A stretch of 64,000 nucleotides of DNA from Psychrobacter glacincola (GTDB lineage Bacteria; Pseudomonadota; Gammaproteobacteria; Pseudomonadales; Moraxellaceae), in assembly GCA_001411745.2 (NCBI GenBank), contig LIQB01000003.2:81743-145742 (forward strand), written 5' to 3'. Under the pieces are notes generated by a model. It was not told the origin of the DNA. It was given only the letters and a program-made list of their open reading frames with translations, and ran no database searches. A program made the position numbers and the translations under genes. Each line of letters opens with the position of its first letter. Position 1 is the stretch's first letter. Shown piece by piece: positions 1-8,903 of the stretch.

Positions 1-39
1 AAATAGCGCTTTACTGACTAGCTATTTAACAGACAATAT

Positions 40-585
40 TTATAAAAAAGACGAGTCAGGCTGAGTCAAAAACGCTATTTCTTCACTACTTGAAACCCGT
101 CCCAAAATATCATTACGATGCGGATAACGACCAAAATGATCGATAATCACTTTATGTCTAAGCTCAGCATCCACGGTATCTGCATTGGTATATTGCTTAA
201 ATAGCTTTTCTGCTTGCTGATGAATCAGTTTTGATTCGCTGTGCATATAAGGCATCAAGAAAAACTTACGCTCATTTATAGTTTCAAGCGCCTCTAATGC
301 ACCGGCAGCAACCGCTTATTGCGCGAGCGCGAGACTCATCGCATCTTGGGCAAAAGCCGCTGGCGTATCACGGTAAATATTGCGTGAAAATTGATCCAAT
401 ATAATAATTTCTGCTAAACGCCCTTTTATGCTGCTTCGCCATGTATAAAATTCTACGGCGGCGGCTTGCTCAAGTATACCGCTGTATCGCTCTATTAATA
501 ATTGATCAAACGCTATGTCTTTCTCAAAAAACTTCTCACTACCCACCTCATCAAAACAGAAATCCAATATGTCGTTGTACATCAT
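40..585 (-). pseudogene. DUF924 family protein, interrupted by one in-frame stop
   Basis: Two minus-strand pieces, 316-585 and 40-258, lie in the same frame and join across a single TAA at 316-318. The upstream piece carries the family's N-terminal features (ILDFCFDEVGS, ILDQFSRNIYRDTPAAF) and ends LALAQ. Reading on past the stop gives AVAAGALEALETINERKFF and then LMPYMHSES and FGRYPHRNDILGR, which match the second half of DUF924 proteins. The restored product would be about 181 residues, close to the family's usual length. A CAA to TAA change at this codon would explain it. DUF924 proteins have an all-helical, TPR-like fold and no firmly known function. Alternatives are a sequencing error or an N-terminal fragment that is still made. 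The reading as one broken gene is well supported by frame and homology from memory. Confidence 0.82.
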
Positions 586-746
586 TTCCTCACTCCATTA
601 TTTAATAAAACCATCCAAAAACATTATTTGAAGCTATCATTTAAAAACATAAAGCATTCACTTTTGGTTTCATAATCACTAAAGAGTATTTAGCGATTCT
701 GTCCTATACTCTTTCATTATTCATAACTAAAAAAATAGGAAAACTC

Positions 747-1481
747 ATGGCGCGTTTACAAGATAAAGTTATTATTATCACAGGTGCCGCTCAAGGCATG
801 GGCGAGACTCATGCACGTTTGTGTATGCAAGAAGGTGCTAAGGTAGTCTTGACCGATATCAATGCTGATAAAGGCGACGCATTAGCAAAAGAGCTTGGCG
901 ATAGCGCTCTATTTATTAAGCATGACGTTACTAGTGAAGAAGATTGGACGCAAGTTGTTGCAGCCACCCAAGATAAATTTGGCAAAATTGATGTCTTGGT
1001 AAATAATGCAGGCATCACTACGCACAAATCTATTTTAGATACCTCAGTAGAAGCGTATCGCAAGATTCTAGAGATTAACCAGGTGTCGGTCTTTTTAGGC
1101 ATGAAAGCAGTCATTCCAACGATGAAAGCCGCCAAACAAGGTTCTATCATCAATATCTCATCAATTAATGGCTTGGTTGGCGGCGCTATCGGCTATACCG
1201 ATTCTAAGTTTGCGGTACGCGGTATGACCAAAGCGGCAGCATTAGAGTGTGCCCCTCATGGCATTCGCGTGAACTCCATTCATCCCGGCGTTATTGCCAC
1301 ACCGATGATTATGCAAGGCGATACCAAAGATGCAGTTGAAGCATTTGCCAAAACTATTCCGATGAGACGTGTGGCTCAGCCAGAAGAAGTCAGCAGCATG
1401 GTGTTATTTTTAGCCTCTGATGATTCAAGCTACTCGACAGGTTCAGAGTTTGTCGTTGATGGTGGTTTGACCGCACAGTAG
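747..1481 (+). CDS. SDR family NAD(P)-dependent oxidoreductase
   Basis: This is a classical short-chain dehydrogenase/reductase of 244 residues. The Rossmann glycine motif TGAAQGMG lies at residues 12-19, NNAG at 86-89, the active-site Ser at about 138-139 and the catalytic Tyr-x3-Lys (YTDSK) at 150-154. An acidic residue, Asp37 in LTDIN, follows the second beta strand, which usually favours NAD over NADP. The C-terminal GSEFVVDGG is typical of the FabG / hydroxysteroid dehydrogenase branch. The AGGA in aataggaaaactc sits upstream of the ATG. It is monocistronic, with a hairpin terminator at 1514-1541. The substrate cannot be told from sequence; secondary alcohols or hydroxysteroid-like compounds are plausible. 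Confidence 0.9.
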   Translation: MARLQDKVIIITGAAQGMGETHARLCMQEGAKVVLTDINADKGDALAKELGDSALFIKHDVTSEEDWTQVVAATQDKFGKIDVLVNNAGITTHKSILDTSVEAYRKILEINQVSVFLGMKAVIPTMKAAKQGSIINISSINGLVGGAIGYTDSKFAVRGMTKAAALECAPHGIRVNSIHPGVIATPMIMQGDTKDAVEAFAKTIPMRRVAQPEEVSSMVLFLASDDSSYSTGSEFVVDGGLTAQ

Positions 1482-1513
1482 GCGTCATAGTTAAACATTT
1501 TTAAATGTGATAT

Positions 1514-1541
1514 AAGCTGGGCATTTTGCTCAGCTTTTATT
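1514..1541 (+). terminator. rho-independent terminator after the SDR gene
   Basis: A short stem AAGCTG...CAGCTT with an additional inner GC pairing is followed by TTTATTTT, about 33 bases after the SDR stop codon. Confidence 0.65.
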
Positions 1542-1564
1542 TTGAGAGGTTTTAAGAAAAACAA

Positions 1565-1590
1565 TAGGGCGTGTCTTCAATAACTTTTAC
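1565..1590 (+). repeat. Possible solo end of the GGGCGTGTCC MITE-like family
   Basis: TA followed by GGGCGTGTCTTCAAT matches the terminal sequence of the elements at 31.8 and 39.2 kb with one mismatch in the first 13 bases. No second inverted end is seen within the following few hundred bases. It may be a decayed or truncated copy, or a chance match. Confidence 0.4.
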
Positions 1591-1620
1591 TTATTTAGAA
1601 TAGCATCTGGGCTGTTTCAT

Positions 1621-2202
1621 TTAACCTTTTAAAAAATGACCTTTAATCAACTCCTCTACCCCTGCTCTTTCATGCGCTTTGAATGGGTAACGATCTGCCA
1701 TTACAATCCAATTAGACTCTTCAAAGCCCTCATTTTTGCTTAGGCTATTTTTATCAAAAACAACTTCTGTTAATAGTGTTTCTATCAATAACGTTTCTAT
1801 CAATAGAATATCGATATCCATCGTAACTTTTTTTATTGGCGTCTGAGCTTCTGTTAGACGCTGTCTATGACAGTCACCTTCAAGATCTTTAAAAACCTGC
1901 TGTAACTGTTGCAGTGTTACAGGTTTTGTTAAACGTAAATAGACACACTGATTGGTATAATCGGGCTTTGGTTGCGCTTCGGTCGATGTAAAGTCAGGAT
2001 TTTCAAATGCAGTAGATAACTGTATTCCCCCTAGCGCCGCTAGATCCTTTCGGACAAGCGGCAGATAATGTTCAGCTTGATAATTACTGCCTAAAGCCAA
2101 TAATACTGCCGTCACAGATTGTGTTTTCAACAGTTCAGGCGTCTGCTTTTTTAGCGTTTCAAGACTCAAATCAGCCAAATTTTTATGCATATTATGCATC
2201 AT
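1621..2202 (-). CDS. folK: 2-amino-4-hydroxy-6-hydroxymethyldihydropteridine diphosphokinase (HPPK)
   Basis: HPPK transfers pyrophosphate from ATP to 6-hydroxymethyldihydropterin in folate synthesis. The protein (193 residues) has the N-terminal VLLALGSN at 34-40 and the metal-binding DID at 129-131 within VTMDIDILL. The usual GPRxLDLDIL context is relaxed here (KKVTMDIDIL), so this is a divergent family member. After DIDIL a 15-base duplication gives LLIET twice. About 30 extra residues precede the conserved core. The start overlaps the folB stop by 11 bases, which implies translational coupling. AAGGA lies only two bases before the first ATG, so the second ATG at 2199 may be the real start. 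The folB partner supports the call; a second, more canonical folK elsewhere is possible. Confidence 0.8.
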   Translation of the reverse strand: MMHNMHKNLADLSLETLKKQTPELLKTQSVTAVLLALGSNYQAEHYLPLVRKDLAALGGIQLSTAFENPDFTSTEAQPKPDYTNQCVYLRLTKPVTLQQLQQVFKDLEGDCHRQRLTEAQTPIKKVTMDIDILLIETLLIETLLTEVVFDKNSLSKNEGFEESNWIVMADRYPFKAHERAGVEELIKGHFLKG

Positions 2203-2602
2203 CGTCCTTGCTTACAACTGGCTTATCTTCAATGGCCGTTGCATAACGCGTGATCTGTACCCCAACCGCATCGGCCTGCTTGATAGCAGTGGGCTTAGCA
2301 ATGCTTAAAGTAATTTTATGACAGCTATATTTGGCCAGCAACTTATCAGCGATTTGCCCCGCTAAATGCTCTAGCAACTGCGCTTTAATGGCTTGGCACC
2401 ACGCGCTCACATCATCGCAAACCGCTTTATAATTCAGCGCATCATTGACATCATCTGAGATAGCCGCACGGCTGATATCTGTTTCAAGTGCTATATCAAT
2501 CAGCAGCGGCTGCGTGATTGCGCGCTCCCACGCGTAAACACCGATGACTGCTTCTACTGTCAAGCCTTTAACGAATACTACATCAGATTCGGTATGAAAC
2601 AT
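2192..2602 (-). CDS. folB: dihydroneopterin aldolase
   Basis: FolB cleaves 7,8-dihydroneopterin to 6-hydroxymethyldihydropterin and glycolaldehyde, one step before FolK. The 136-residue protein shows the family pattern: VEAVIGVYAWER near residues 16-27 with the catalytic-type Glu26, the central region around LNYKAVCDDV, and LSIAKP with the conserved Lys103. The length is near the family's 120 residues, with a short charged C-terminal tail. It is the first gene of a folB-folK operon, and its last codons overlap the folK start. A TCCTTG on the plus strand (complement CAAGGA) upstream of the ATG gives a good ribosome binding site. Confidence 0.92.
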   Translation of the reverse strand: MFHTESDVVFVKGLTVEAVIGVYAWERAITQPLLIDIALETDISRAAISDDVNDALNYKAVCDDVSAWCQAIKAQLLEHLAGQIADKLLAKYSCHKITLSIAKPTAIKQADAVGVQITRYATAIEDKPVVSKDDDA

Positions 2603-2652
2603 GCTCTCATCCTTGTTTGCTAAATTTTAATTAGATTTTGAACTCAGGTTTT

Positions 2653-3615
2653 TTAATTGGTTTTCTGCAACGCCTCTTCACGCAAACGCGCGGCTTTTAG
2701 CGCTTTACTAGGACGATGACGCCATAAGTCAATGCTGAATAATAACAGACCAAACCAAATCAGACCAAATACTGCAAGACGCTGTAAATCAAATGGCTCG
2801 TTATAATAGAACACCGCTAAAAAGAAAATAAAGGTCGGCGTCAGATAATTCATAAAACTTAAAATGCTATAAGCAACGAGCTTGGTAGATTTATTAAACA
2901 ATAACAGCGGTATCAAGGTAATCGGCCCTGCGATCATTAGTAGCCAAATATTGGGACTAAACCAAAAACTCAATTGACTACTGACCACATCTGCTTGCCA
3001 GAACCACCATAAGCAAATCGGCACCAACATCGTTGTTTCGACAAACATGGCATCGACAGCCGTCAAAGGCGTCTGCCGTTGAATGGTACCGTAAGTACTA
3101 AAACTAAAGGCTAAAATCAGTGATATCCATGGCAAGCTACCAATCATAACTACTTGAATGACTACGGATAATAAGGCGAAACCGATGGCAACCCATTGCA
3201 GCGTACGTAAGCGCTCTTTGAATAAAATCATCGATAGCGCAACGCCCACCAATGGTCCGATAAAATACCCCAAACTGGCTTCGAGAATGCGGTCGTGATT
3301 GACGGCCCATACATAAGTGAGCCAGTTGGTGGCAATAATCAAACCCGATATAAATGAAAACGCGATCCATCTCGGATTTTTCTTTAAGGTATCGATCCAT
3401 TGCCAGCGCTTGGTGACTACCAACACGATAAGCAAGCAAGCAAACGTCCAAATAATACGGTGACCGATAATTTCGGTCGCATCGTAGGCGGCCAATTGTT
3501 TAAAATATAATGGAAACCCACCCCAGATAAAAAAGGCAATGAGTGCGGTGATGATGCCACGTCTGGTCGTTTTAATGGGCGTAACTGGTTTTTTGATGAC
3601 ATTTTGGGTGGTCAT
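2653..3615 (-). CDS. rarD: RarD-type EamA transporter
   Basis: This is an inner-membrane drug/metabolite transporter of about 320 residues with ten predicted hydrophobic segments and two EamA repeats. RarD hallmarks are the start region (GIITALIAFFIWGGFPLYFK), TNWLTYVWAVNHDRILEASLGYFIGPLVG and the C-terminal NYLTPTFIFFLAVFYYNEPF. RarD proteins are loosely tied to chloramphenicol sensitivity, but substrates are unproven. The frame is open four codons further to a TTG at 3627; I prefer the ATG at 3615, though neither has a clear ribosome binding site. The gene ends 50 bases upstream of folB on the same strand, so read-through is possible. Confidence 0.9.
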   Translation of the reverse strand: MTTQNVIKKPVTPIKTTRRGIITALIAFFIWGGFPLYFKQLAAYDATEIIGHRIIWTFACLLIVLVVTKRWQWIDTLKKNPRWIAFSFISGLIIATNWLTYVWAVNHDRILEASLGYFIGPLVGVALSMILFKERLRTLQWVAIGFALLSVVIQVVMIGSLPWISLILAFSFSTYGTIQRQTPLTAVDAMFVETTMLVPICLWWFWQADVVSSQLSFWFSPNIWLLMIAGPITLIPLLLFNKSTKLVAYSILSFMNYLTPTFIFFLAVFYYNEPFDLQRLAVFGLIWFGLLLFSIDLWRHRPSKALKAARLREEALQKTN

Positions 3616-3922
3616 AGTACAGTACAACTTTTTAGAGCAAAGCGCACTCTTGCCCCATATTAATTTTTATATCAATTCAATGGCAAAAGCGCAGGGTCAC
3701 TACAGATAGGATACAAGTTAAAAAGCAATGCGCTCATGCCAATATAGGCATCAACACATTGCTAACGATAACAACTTTAAAAACAACATTTACATCAAGG
3801 CTAATGAGCAACTTTTTAGACTTTATTGAATGCTGTAGCCAGCATTTTACAAGTCAGTATTTTAAAGCTCAGTGTTGCAAAAGCCAATAATACTATTCAG
3901 CAAGTTAATAGAGTTTGTGGTA
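3616..3922. other. Intergenic region between rarD and tyrA/aroA
   Basis: About 300 bases with no supported gene. It holds the terminator-like hairpin of the aromatic cluster at 3721-3763. The rest is presumably the rarD promoter region; I see no clear consensus promoter. Confidence 0.6.
3721..3763 (-). terminator. Probable terminator of the pheA-hisC-tyrA/aroA cluster
   Basis: Read on the minus strand, AGCAATG pairs with CATTGCT and ATGCC pairs with GGCAT around a small loop, and the stem is followed by TTTTT. It lies about 160 bases after the tyrA/aroA stop codon. Confidence 0.6.
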
Positions 3923-6301
3923 TTAAACCGCAGCATTATCAACTTTAACAGACATTCCAATGTGATTGGCAAGCTCTGCAAATCCTGGAAAACTGGTATT
4001 GACGGTCTCAACACCTTCAATAGTAATTTGCTTGGATGCACGTAAGCTGGCAATTGCAAAACTCATGGCAATGCGATGATCATGGTGCGAGGTAATGTGA
4101 CCGCCACCAAAGACAGGCTGGCTATTATTGACATTGCTATTTTGAGCCTCAATACCTTCGCCTTCAATGCCTTTACCTTCGATGATTAGCCCATCTTCCG
4201 TCACTGTACAATCAATACCCAGTGTTTGTAATCCTTCTGCCATGACTGCAATACGATCAGACTCTTTTACGCGCAGCTCTTTGGCACCAGTCAACACCGT
4301 ACGACCTTGCGCACAGCTAGCAGCAATAAACAATACTGGGAATTCATCAATCGCTAATGGTACTAAATATTCTGGGATATCAATACCTTTTAGGCTTGAG
4401 CTACGAATAGTGATATCTGCGACTGGTTCGCCGCCTACATGTGTCTCATTACTTAGGCTAATATCTGCTTGCATTAATTTTAAGATATCGATAATGCCCG
4501 TGCGTGTCGGATTAATACCTACTTGCGTCAAGGTCAGCTCGCTATTTTGGCTGATCGCAGCAGCGACCATAAAAAATGCCGCAGAGGATATATCAGCAGG
4601 GACAGCGATATCACCACCTGTGAGTTGCCCGCCACCGGTTACACTGATGCGGTTGCCATCGACTGTTACTGGATAACCAAAAGCTGAAAGCATACGCTCG
4701 GTATGGTCACGGCTGACTTCCGGCTGGGTAACGGTTGTGGTGCCTTCTGCCCAAAGTCCAGCCAGCAACAAGCAGGATTTAATCTGCGCAGAAGCCACAG
4801 GCATCTCATAATCGATACCTTGTAATGGCTTACCGATAGTCGCTCGACCAGTAATACTAAGTGGCGCCGTACCACTATGACCCGTACTTTGAATGACTGC
4901 ACCCATCTCGCGTAAAGGTGCGGCCACACGCTCCATTGGGCGCTTGTTCAGGCTGGTATCGCCTGTCAACACGCTGTCAAATGATTGCGCCGCCAAAATA
5001 CCAGCCAGCAGGCGCATGCTAGTACCTGAGTTGCCCATATACAATGGTGTTTTACTCGGTTTCAGACCGTTCATACCCACGCCATGAATGGTCAATTTGC
5101 CGTTATCAGGCCCTTCAATGGTCACGCCCATATCACGGAATGCTTGCAAGGTGGCAAGCGCATCTTCCCCTTCCAAAAATCCAGTGACATTGGTCACGCC
5201 TGTCGCAAGGCTGCCCAGCATAATGCTGCGATGCGAGATAGACTTGTCACCAGGAATGGCAATAGTGCCCAATACAGTATTGCTAGGAGTAATATTATAA
5301 GAAGCTGACATGGCAGAAGTATCCGTATAAGGGGTGCTGGCTAACATATGGCCAAAATGTCGCCGTGCGGCTTGCGCGCGGCCCAAAAGTCCCATCAGGG
5401 CGGTTGAATCTTTATCGATGATAAGCTGACGCATGGTCTGTAGGTAAACGCCATACTCATCAAGGGCGCTAACAATCGCGCTTTCGTTGGCAAAAAATAT
5501 ATCGTGCCACATTTTAGGATCACTGGCAGCGATGCGGCTAAAGTCGCGGAAGCCGCCTGCCGCATAACGAAACATATCTAAATTGTCATCATGGCTCGCC
5601 AATTGCTCAACCAAATTAAAGGCAAGCAGATGTGGCAGATGACTGGTGTGCGCCAATATGCGATCGTGGTGTTCGGCATCCATTGACATAACGTTTGCAC
5701 CCACCGCTTCCCATAACTGCCGCAGCTTGGTAATCGCTACATTGCTTGTAGTAGGTAGCTCGCAGATAATAACACTATGATTAACAAACAATGTCGCGCG
5801 TCTGGCATGATATCCTGAATTCTCAGCACCCGCAATCGGATGCGCTGGAACAAGACCTATAGGCAATGAGCCAAAGACGGCTTTGGCAGCGTCAATGATA
5901 TTGACCTTGGTGCTACAAACATCCGTCAGGATGCAATCAGTGGCAAGTTGTTCATTATCCATCGCTGCTTTGATATCGACAAATACGGCGTGCACCGCTT
6001 GTACTGGTACGGCGATAACAATCAAATCACTACCAAACACTACCTCACTTAAGACAGCACTACCAGCGTCTAATAAGCCGTGCTGAATGGCTTCGTCGAT
6101 GCTTGGTACATGTCTATCAACCGCCACCAAGCGCTCACTTAAACCATTGTCTTTAATGGCTTGGGCAAGGCTCGCACCGATAAGCCCTAGACCAATCACA
6201 CAAATCTGTTTAAATAACGGCGGCTGAGTATTCATAGACTGCATATTATTGTTTTGATTGCTTATGTTTTGATTGCTTATATTGTTTTGCTGGCGACTCA
6301 C
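3923..6301 (-). CDS. tyrA-aroA: Bifunctional prephenate dehydrogenase / 3-phosphoshikimate 1-carboxyvinyltransferase (fusion)
   Basis: This 792-residue fusion joins two aromatic-pathway enzymes. Residues about 30-310 are a TyrA-type dehydrogenase: nucleotide-binding GLGLIG, then AHPIAGAENSG and HTSHLPHLLAF. Residues about 340-785 are EPSP synthase: PGDKSISHRSIM, LYMGNSGTSMRLL, NKRPMERV, RVKESDR and the C-terminal GGHITSHHDHRIAMS. Such fusions are known in Pseudomonas and Moraxellaceae. The listed start is GTG at 6301. The first 20 or so residues are a repetitive Asn/Gln/Ser stretch coded by short tandem repeats, and ATGs at 6244 and 6235 are alternatives just before the conserved core. It is last in the pheA-hisC-tyrA/aroA order. 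Confidence 0.95.
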   Translation of the reverse strand: MSRQQNNISNQNISNQNNNMQSMNTQPPLFKQICVIGLGLIGASLAQAIKDNGLSERLVAVDRHVPSIDEAIQHGLLDAGSAVLSEVVFGSDLIVIAVPVQAVHAVFVDIKAAMDNEQLATDCILTDVCSTKVNIIDAAKAVFGSLPIGLVPAHPIAGAENSGYHARRATLFVNHSVIICELPTTSNVAITKLRQLWEAVGANVMSMDAEHHDRILAHTSHLPHLLAFNLVEQLASHDDNLDMFRYAAGGFRDFSRIAASDPKMWHDIFFANESAIVSALDEYGVYLQTMRQLIIDKDSTALMGLLGRAQAARRHFGHMLASTPYTDTSAMSASYNITPSNTVLGTIAIPGDKSISHRSIMLGSLATGVTNVTGFLEGEDALATLQAFRDMGVTIEGPDNGKLTIHGVGMNGLKPSKTPLYMGNSGTSMRLLAGILAAQSFDSVLTGDTSLNKRPMERVAAPLREMGAVIQSTGHSGTAPLSITGRATIGKPLQGIDYEMPVASAQIKSCLLLAGLWAEGTTTVTQPEVSRDHTERMLSAFGYPVTVDGNRISVTGGGQLTGGDIAVPADISSAAFFMVAAAISQNSELTLTQVGINPTRTGIIDILKLMQADISLSNETHVGGEPVADITIRSSSLKGIDIPEYLVPLAIDEFPVLFIAASCAQGRTVLTGAKELRVKESDRIAVMAEGLQTLGIDCTVTEDGLIIEGKGIEGEGIEAQNSNVNNSQPVFGGGHITSHHDHRIAMSFAIASLRASKQITIEGVETVNTSFPGFAELANHIGMSVKVDNAAV

Positions 6302-6320
6302 GGCTTTTCTCGTTAAACAA

Positions 6321-6357
6321 ACTAGCGTCAGAATGACTAAAACAAGCCGACGCTAGT
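6321..6357. repeat. 9-bp hairpin between hisC and tyrA/aroA
   Basis: ACTAGCGTC and its exact complement GACGCTAGT flank a 19-base loop, 20 bases upstream of the GTG start of tyrA/aroA. There is no T-tract, so it is not a standard terminator. It could be an mRNA processing or stability element within the operon. Confidence 0.5.
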
Positions 6358-6415
6358 GTCAGAAAAATGATTAATAAATTATTTACTTATCCAAAACGAC
6401 CTAACATACTTCTGA

Positions 6416-7558
6416 TCAATTATCAGTCAAGATTGAGCGCAGTGTATCAATCAGGCGCATATTTTCTTCTGCTACCCCTACTGTGATACGTAGCCAATGA
6501 GGTAAGCCATAGCCCTCTAATGGACGGACGATAACACCCTGCTCTAGCAATGCTTGATGAATAGAAGCAGCGGTGATGTCTTCCATCTCAACGGCTATTT
6601 CTACCATAATAAAGTTGGCATGAGACTTAATGAAACCCAACCCTAACGCGTCAAATTGCTTTTCTAACCAGCGCATTTGCTCATCATTCATTAGACGAGT
6701 TTTTTCAATAAAGTCTGAGTCAGCAAGTGCAGCCGCAGCCGCAGCTAAAGCCACTCTACTCACGTTAAATGGTTGACGGATTCGGTTGAGTAAGTCCGCG
6801 ACAGCTACTGAGCTAAGCGCATAACCGACACGTAAACCCGCCAGTCCATAAGCTTTGGAAAAAGTGCGCACGATGACGACATTATCAAATTCATCTAACA
6901 ATGCCCGATTATTACTCTCAGGGCTATATTCAATATACGCCTCATCTAATACCACCAATACCGAGTTTGGTATACTAGCCATAAACGCTCGTAACTCTTG
7001 AGGTTCAAGCTGCGTGCCAGTTGGATTATTAGGATTGGCGATAAAGACTATTTTAGTATTGGGGTTGTCTTGAACCGCTTGACTCATCGCTTTTAGATCA
7101 TGACCAAAGCGATGTGCAGGCACTTCTATACCTGTCGCCCCTTGTATTTTAGCCAACATCGGATAAACGATAAAGGCATATTGACTGTAAACAATAGCAT
7201 CGTCAGCACCAGCAAAACTACGCGCTAAAATATCAAGTAAATCGTCAGAGCCATTACCCAAAGTAATCTGCTCCACACTGACATCATTGAAGTCAGCCAG
7301 CGCTTGTTTTAGATAGTAGCCGTTGCCATCAGGATAACGTGCTAACTGACCCAATTGCTCAGTAATCGCTAGCGTGACGTGCGGTGAGCAGCCTCTTGGG
7401 TTTTCATTACTGGCAAGTTTTACCACATCTGAGACGCCATACTCACGCGTCAACTCTTCAATCGGCTTGCCCGTTTGATAAGGCACTAGCTCTAAAATAC
7501 TATCGTAGGCAGGTACAAGCGGTGATAAATTTGACTCTACTGAATGAGATGACGGCAT
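6416..7558 (-). CDS. hisC: histidinol-phosphate aminotransferase
   Basis: This is a fold-type I PLP aminotransferase of 380 residues. NPNNPTG lies at 175-181, the PLP-phenol contact region VVLDEAYIEY at about 202-211, the Schiff-base Lys235 in TFSKAYGLAGLRVGY, and the terminal arginine region HWLRITVG near the end. HisC converts imidazole-acetol phosphate to histidinol phosphate. In clusters with pheA and tyrA, this branch often also transaminates prephenate, phenylpyruvate or hydroxyphenylpyruvate, and that is likely here. It sits between pheA (163 bases upstream) and tyrA/aroA (114 bases downstream) on the same strand. An AAGGATAAATC precedes the ATG. Confidence 0.94.
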   Translation of the reverse strand: MPSSHSVESNLSPLVPAYDSILELVPYQTGKPIEELTREYGVSDVVKLASNENPRGCSPHVTLAITEQLGQLARYPDGNGYYLKQALADFNDVSVEQITLGNGSDDLLDILARSFAGADDAIVYSQYAFIVYPMLAKIQGATGIEVPAHRFGHDLKAMSQAVQDNPNTKIVFIANPNNPTGTQLEPQELRAFMASIPNSVLVVLDEAYIEYSPESNNRALLDEFDNVVIVRTFSKAYGLAGLRVGYALSSVAVADLLNRIRQPFNVSRVALAAAAAALADSDFIEKTRLMNDEQMRWLEKQFDALGLGFIKSHANFIMVEIAVEMEDITAASIHQALLEQGVIVRPLEGYGLPHWLRITVGVAEENMRLIDTLRSILTDN

Positions 7559-7721
7559 GATTTATCCTTAGATATGATTTTGGCAAGTGATGTGAGCCAT
7601 TCGGCGCTATATCGTTGGTTCAATTTCAGAGCGAGTCAAGGGCAACCAAGGCAACCGAGTGCAGATGATTATGTGATACTTCACGCAAGGTAAACGCCAT
7701 GACTCTTTTACAGTAGAGGGA

Positions 7722-8903
7722 CTATAGCACTGCTTTTGGATAAGAACCTAGAACACGCACATCTTTTACCAACGGAAGGATATCAGCGATAGCAGCGCTG
7801 ACGTTTGGCTCGTCAATATGACCATTCATGTCGATGAAAAACACGTATGCCCACTTATTCGGACGCTCAGGACGGGTTTCGATACTGGTCATCGACACGC
7901 CATGATAAGACAAAGGCTTCAAAATCTCGATCAATGCGCCTGCTTTGTCATGTGCTGATACGACGATAGACGTTTTATCCTGACCTGATGGCGCAATCGC
8001 TTCGTGACCGATGATAAGGAATCGCGTGGTATTGCTCGGGTTGTCTTCGATATTTGAATATAGCTTATGCAAGCCATATTCAGCAGCAGCCACATCACCT
8101 GCGATTGCCGCTGAATGCCATTCATTTTTCAAGCGGCGGGCAGCTTCGCCGTTGCTCGATACCGCCACGCGCTCGACATTAGGATAATTGACATCGAGCC
8201 AATGACGACACTGCGCTAGTGACTGCTGATGTGAGTAAATACGGCTTAAACCATCAAGTTTGGTATGTTCTGCGACCAAGAAATTCTGATGAATCGGCAG
8301 CTCAACCTCTCCAATTATCTTTAAGGTAGAAGACAAAAAGCCATCTAACGTATGGTTGACCACACCCTCAGACGAGTTTTCGACTGGCACCACACCATAC
8401 ATCGCTGTGCCTGCTTCAACTTCACGAAATACATCAGTGATGGTGGTCATTGGTACGGTATCAGCGGCTTTACCGAAATGCTTGAGCGCAGCAGCATGAG
8501 TAAAAGTGCCTACTGGTCCCAAGAAAGCAATGCGCTGCGGAGCCTCTAAGTCGAGACAGACCGACATTATTTCACGGAACAACCGCGCCATTTTGTCATC
8601 AGCGATCGGACCTGTGTTGCGTTCCATCACCGCTTTTAGCACTTGCGCTTCACGCTCAGGGCGATAAAAAATAGGATTACTATTGTCGGCAGTCGGGTTA
8701 TTGACAATGTGTTGTTTCTTTACTGCGGCCACTTGCTGAGCCAACTTGGCACGGTTATTAATCAATGTCTGGATTTCGCAGTCTACTGTATCAATACTTT
8801 GGCGAATATCGTCCAAAAATGCTTTTTCAGTTGCAGTATCGTTAGCCCCTGCGATGGCTTGATTTAGCTTATCCATGTTTTGCTCTGATGACTGCTCACT
8901 CAT
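7722..8903 (-). CDS. pheA: Bifunctional chorismate mutase / prephenate dehydratase
   Basis: This P-protein of 393 residues makes phenylpyruvate from chorismate. Domains in order are an N-terminal AroQ-type chorismate mutase (about 28-120: LDDIRQSIDTVDCEIQTLIN), a prephenate dehydratase (about 125-305: AFLGPVGTFTHAAAL and the NTTRFLIIG catalytic motif), and a C-terminal ACT regulatory domain with an ETRP variant of the phenylalanine-sensing ESRP motif. The presence of ACT implies feedback inhibition by phenylalanine. It is the promoter-proximal gene of the aromatic/histidine cluster. The first 25 residues are a polar extension before the mutase helix. Confidence 0.95.
   Translation of the reverse strand: MSEQSSEQNMDKLNQAIAGANDTATEKAFLDDIRQSIDTVDCEIQTLINNRAKLAQQVAAVKKQHIVNNPTADNSNPIFYRPEREAQVLKAVMERNTGPIADDKMARLFREIMSVCLDLEAPQRIAFLGPVGTFTHAAALKHFGKAADTVPMTTITDVFREVEAGTAMYGVVPVENSSEGVVNHTLDGFLSSTLKIIGEVELPIHQNFLVAEHTKLDGLSRIYSHQQSLAQCRHWLDVNYPNVERVAVSSNGEAARRLKNEWHSAAIAGDVAAAEYGLHKLYSNIEDNPSNTTRFLIIGHEAIAPSGQDKTSIVVSAHDKAGALIEILKPLSYHGVSMTSIETRPERPNKWAYVFFIDMNGHIDEPNVSAAIADILPLVKDVRVLGSYPKAVL

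Noticed and set aside
4167-5308. Several plus-strand open frames opposite tyrA/aroA
   Set aside because: They mirror the codon structure of the strongly supported fusion gene on the minus strand and carry no motifs.
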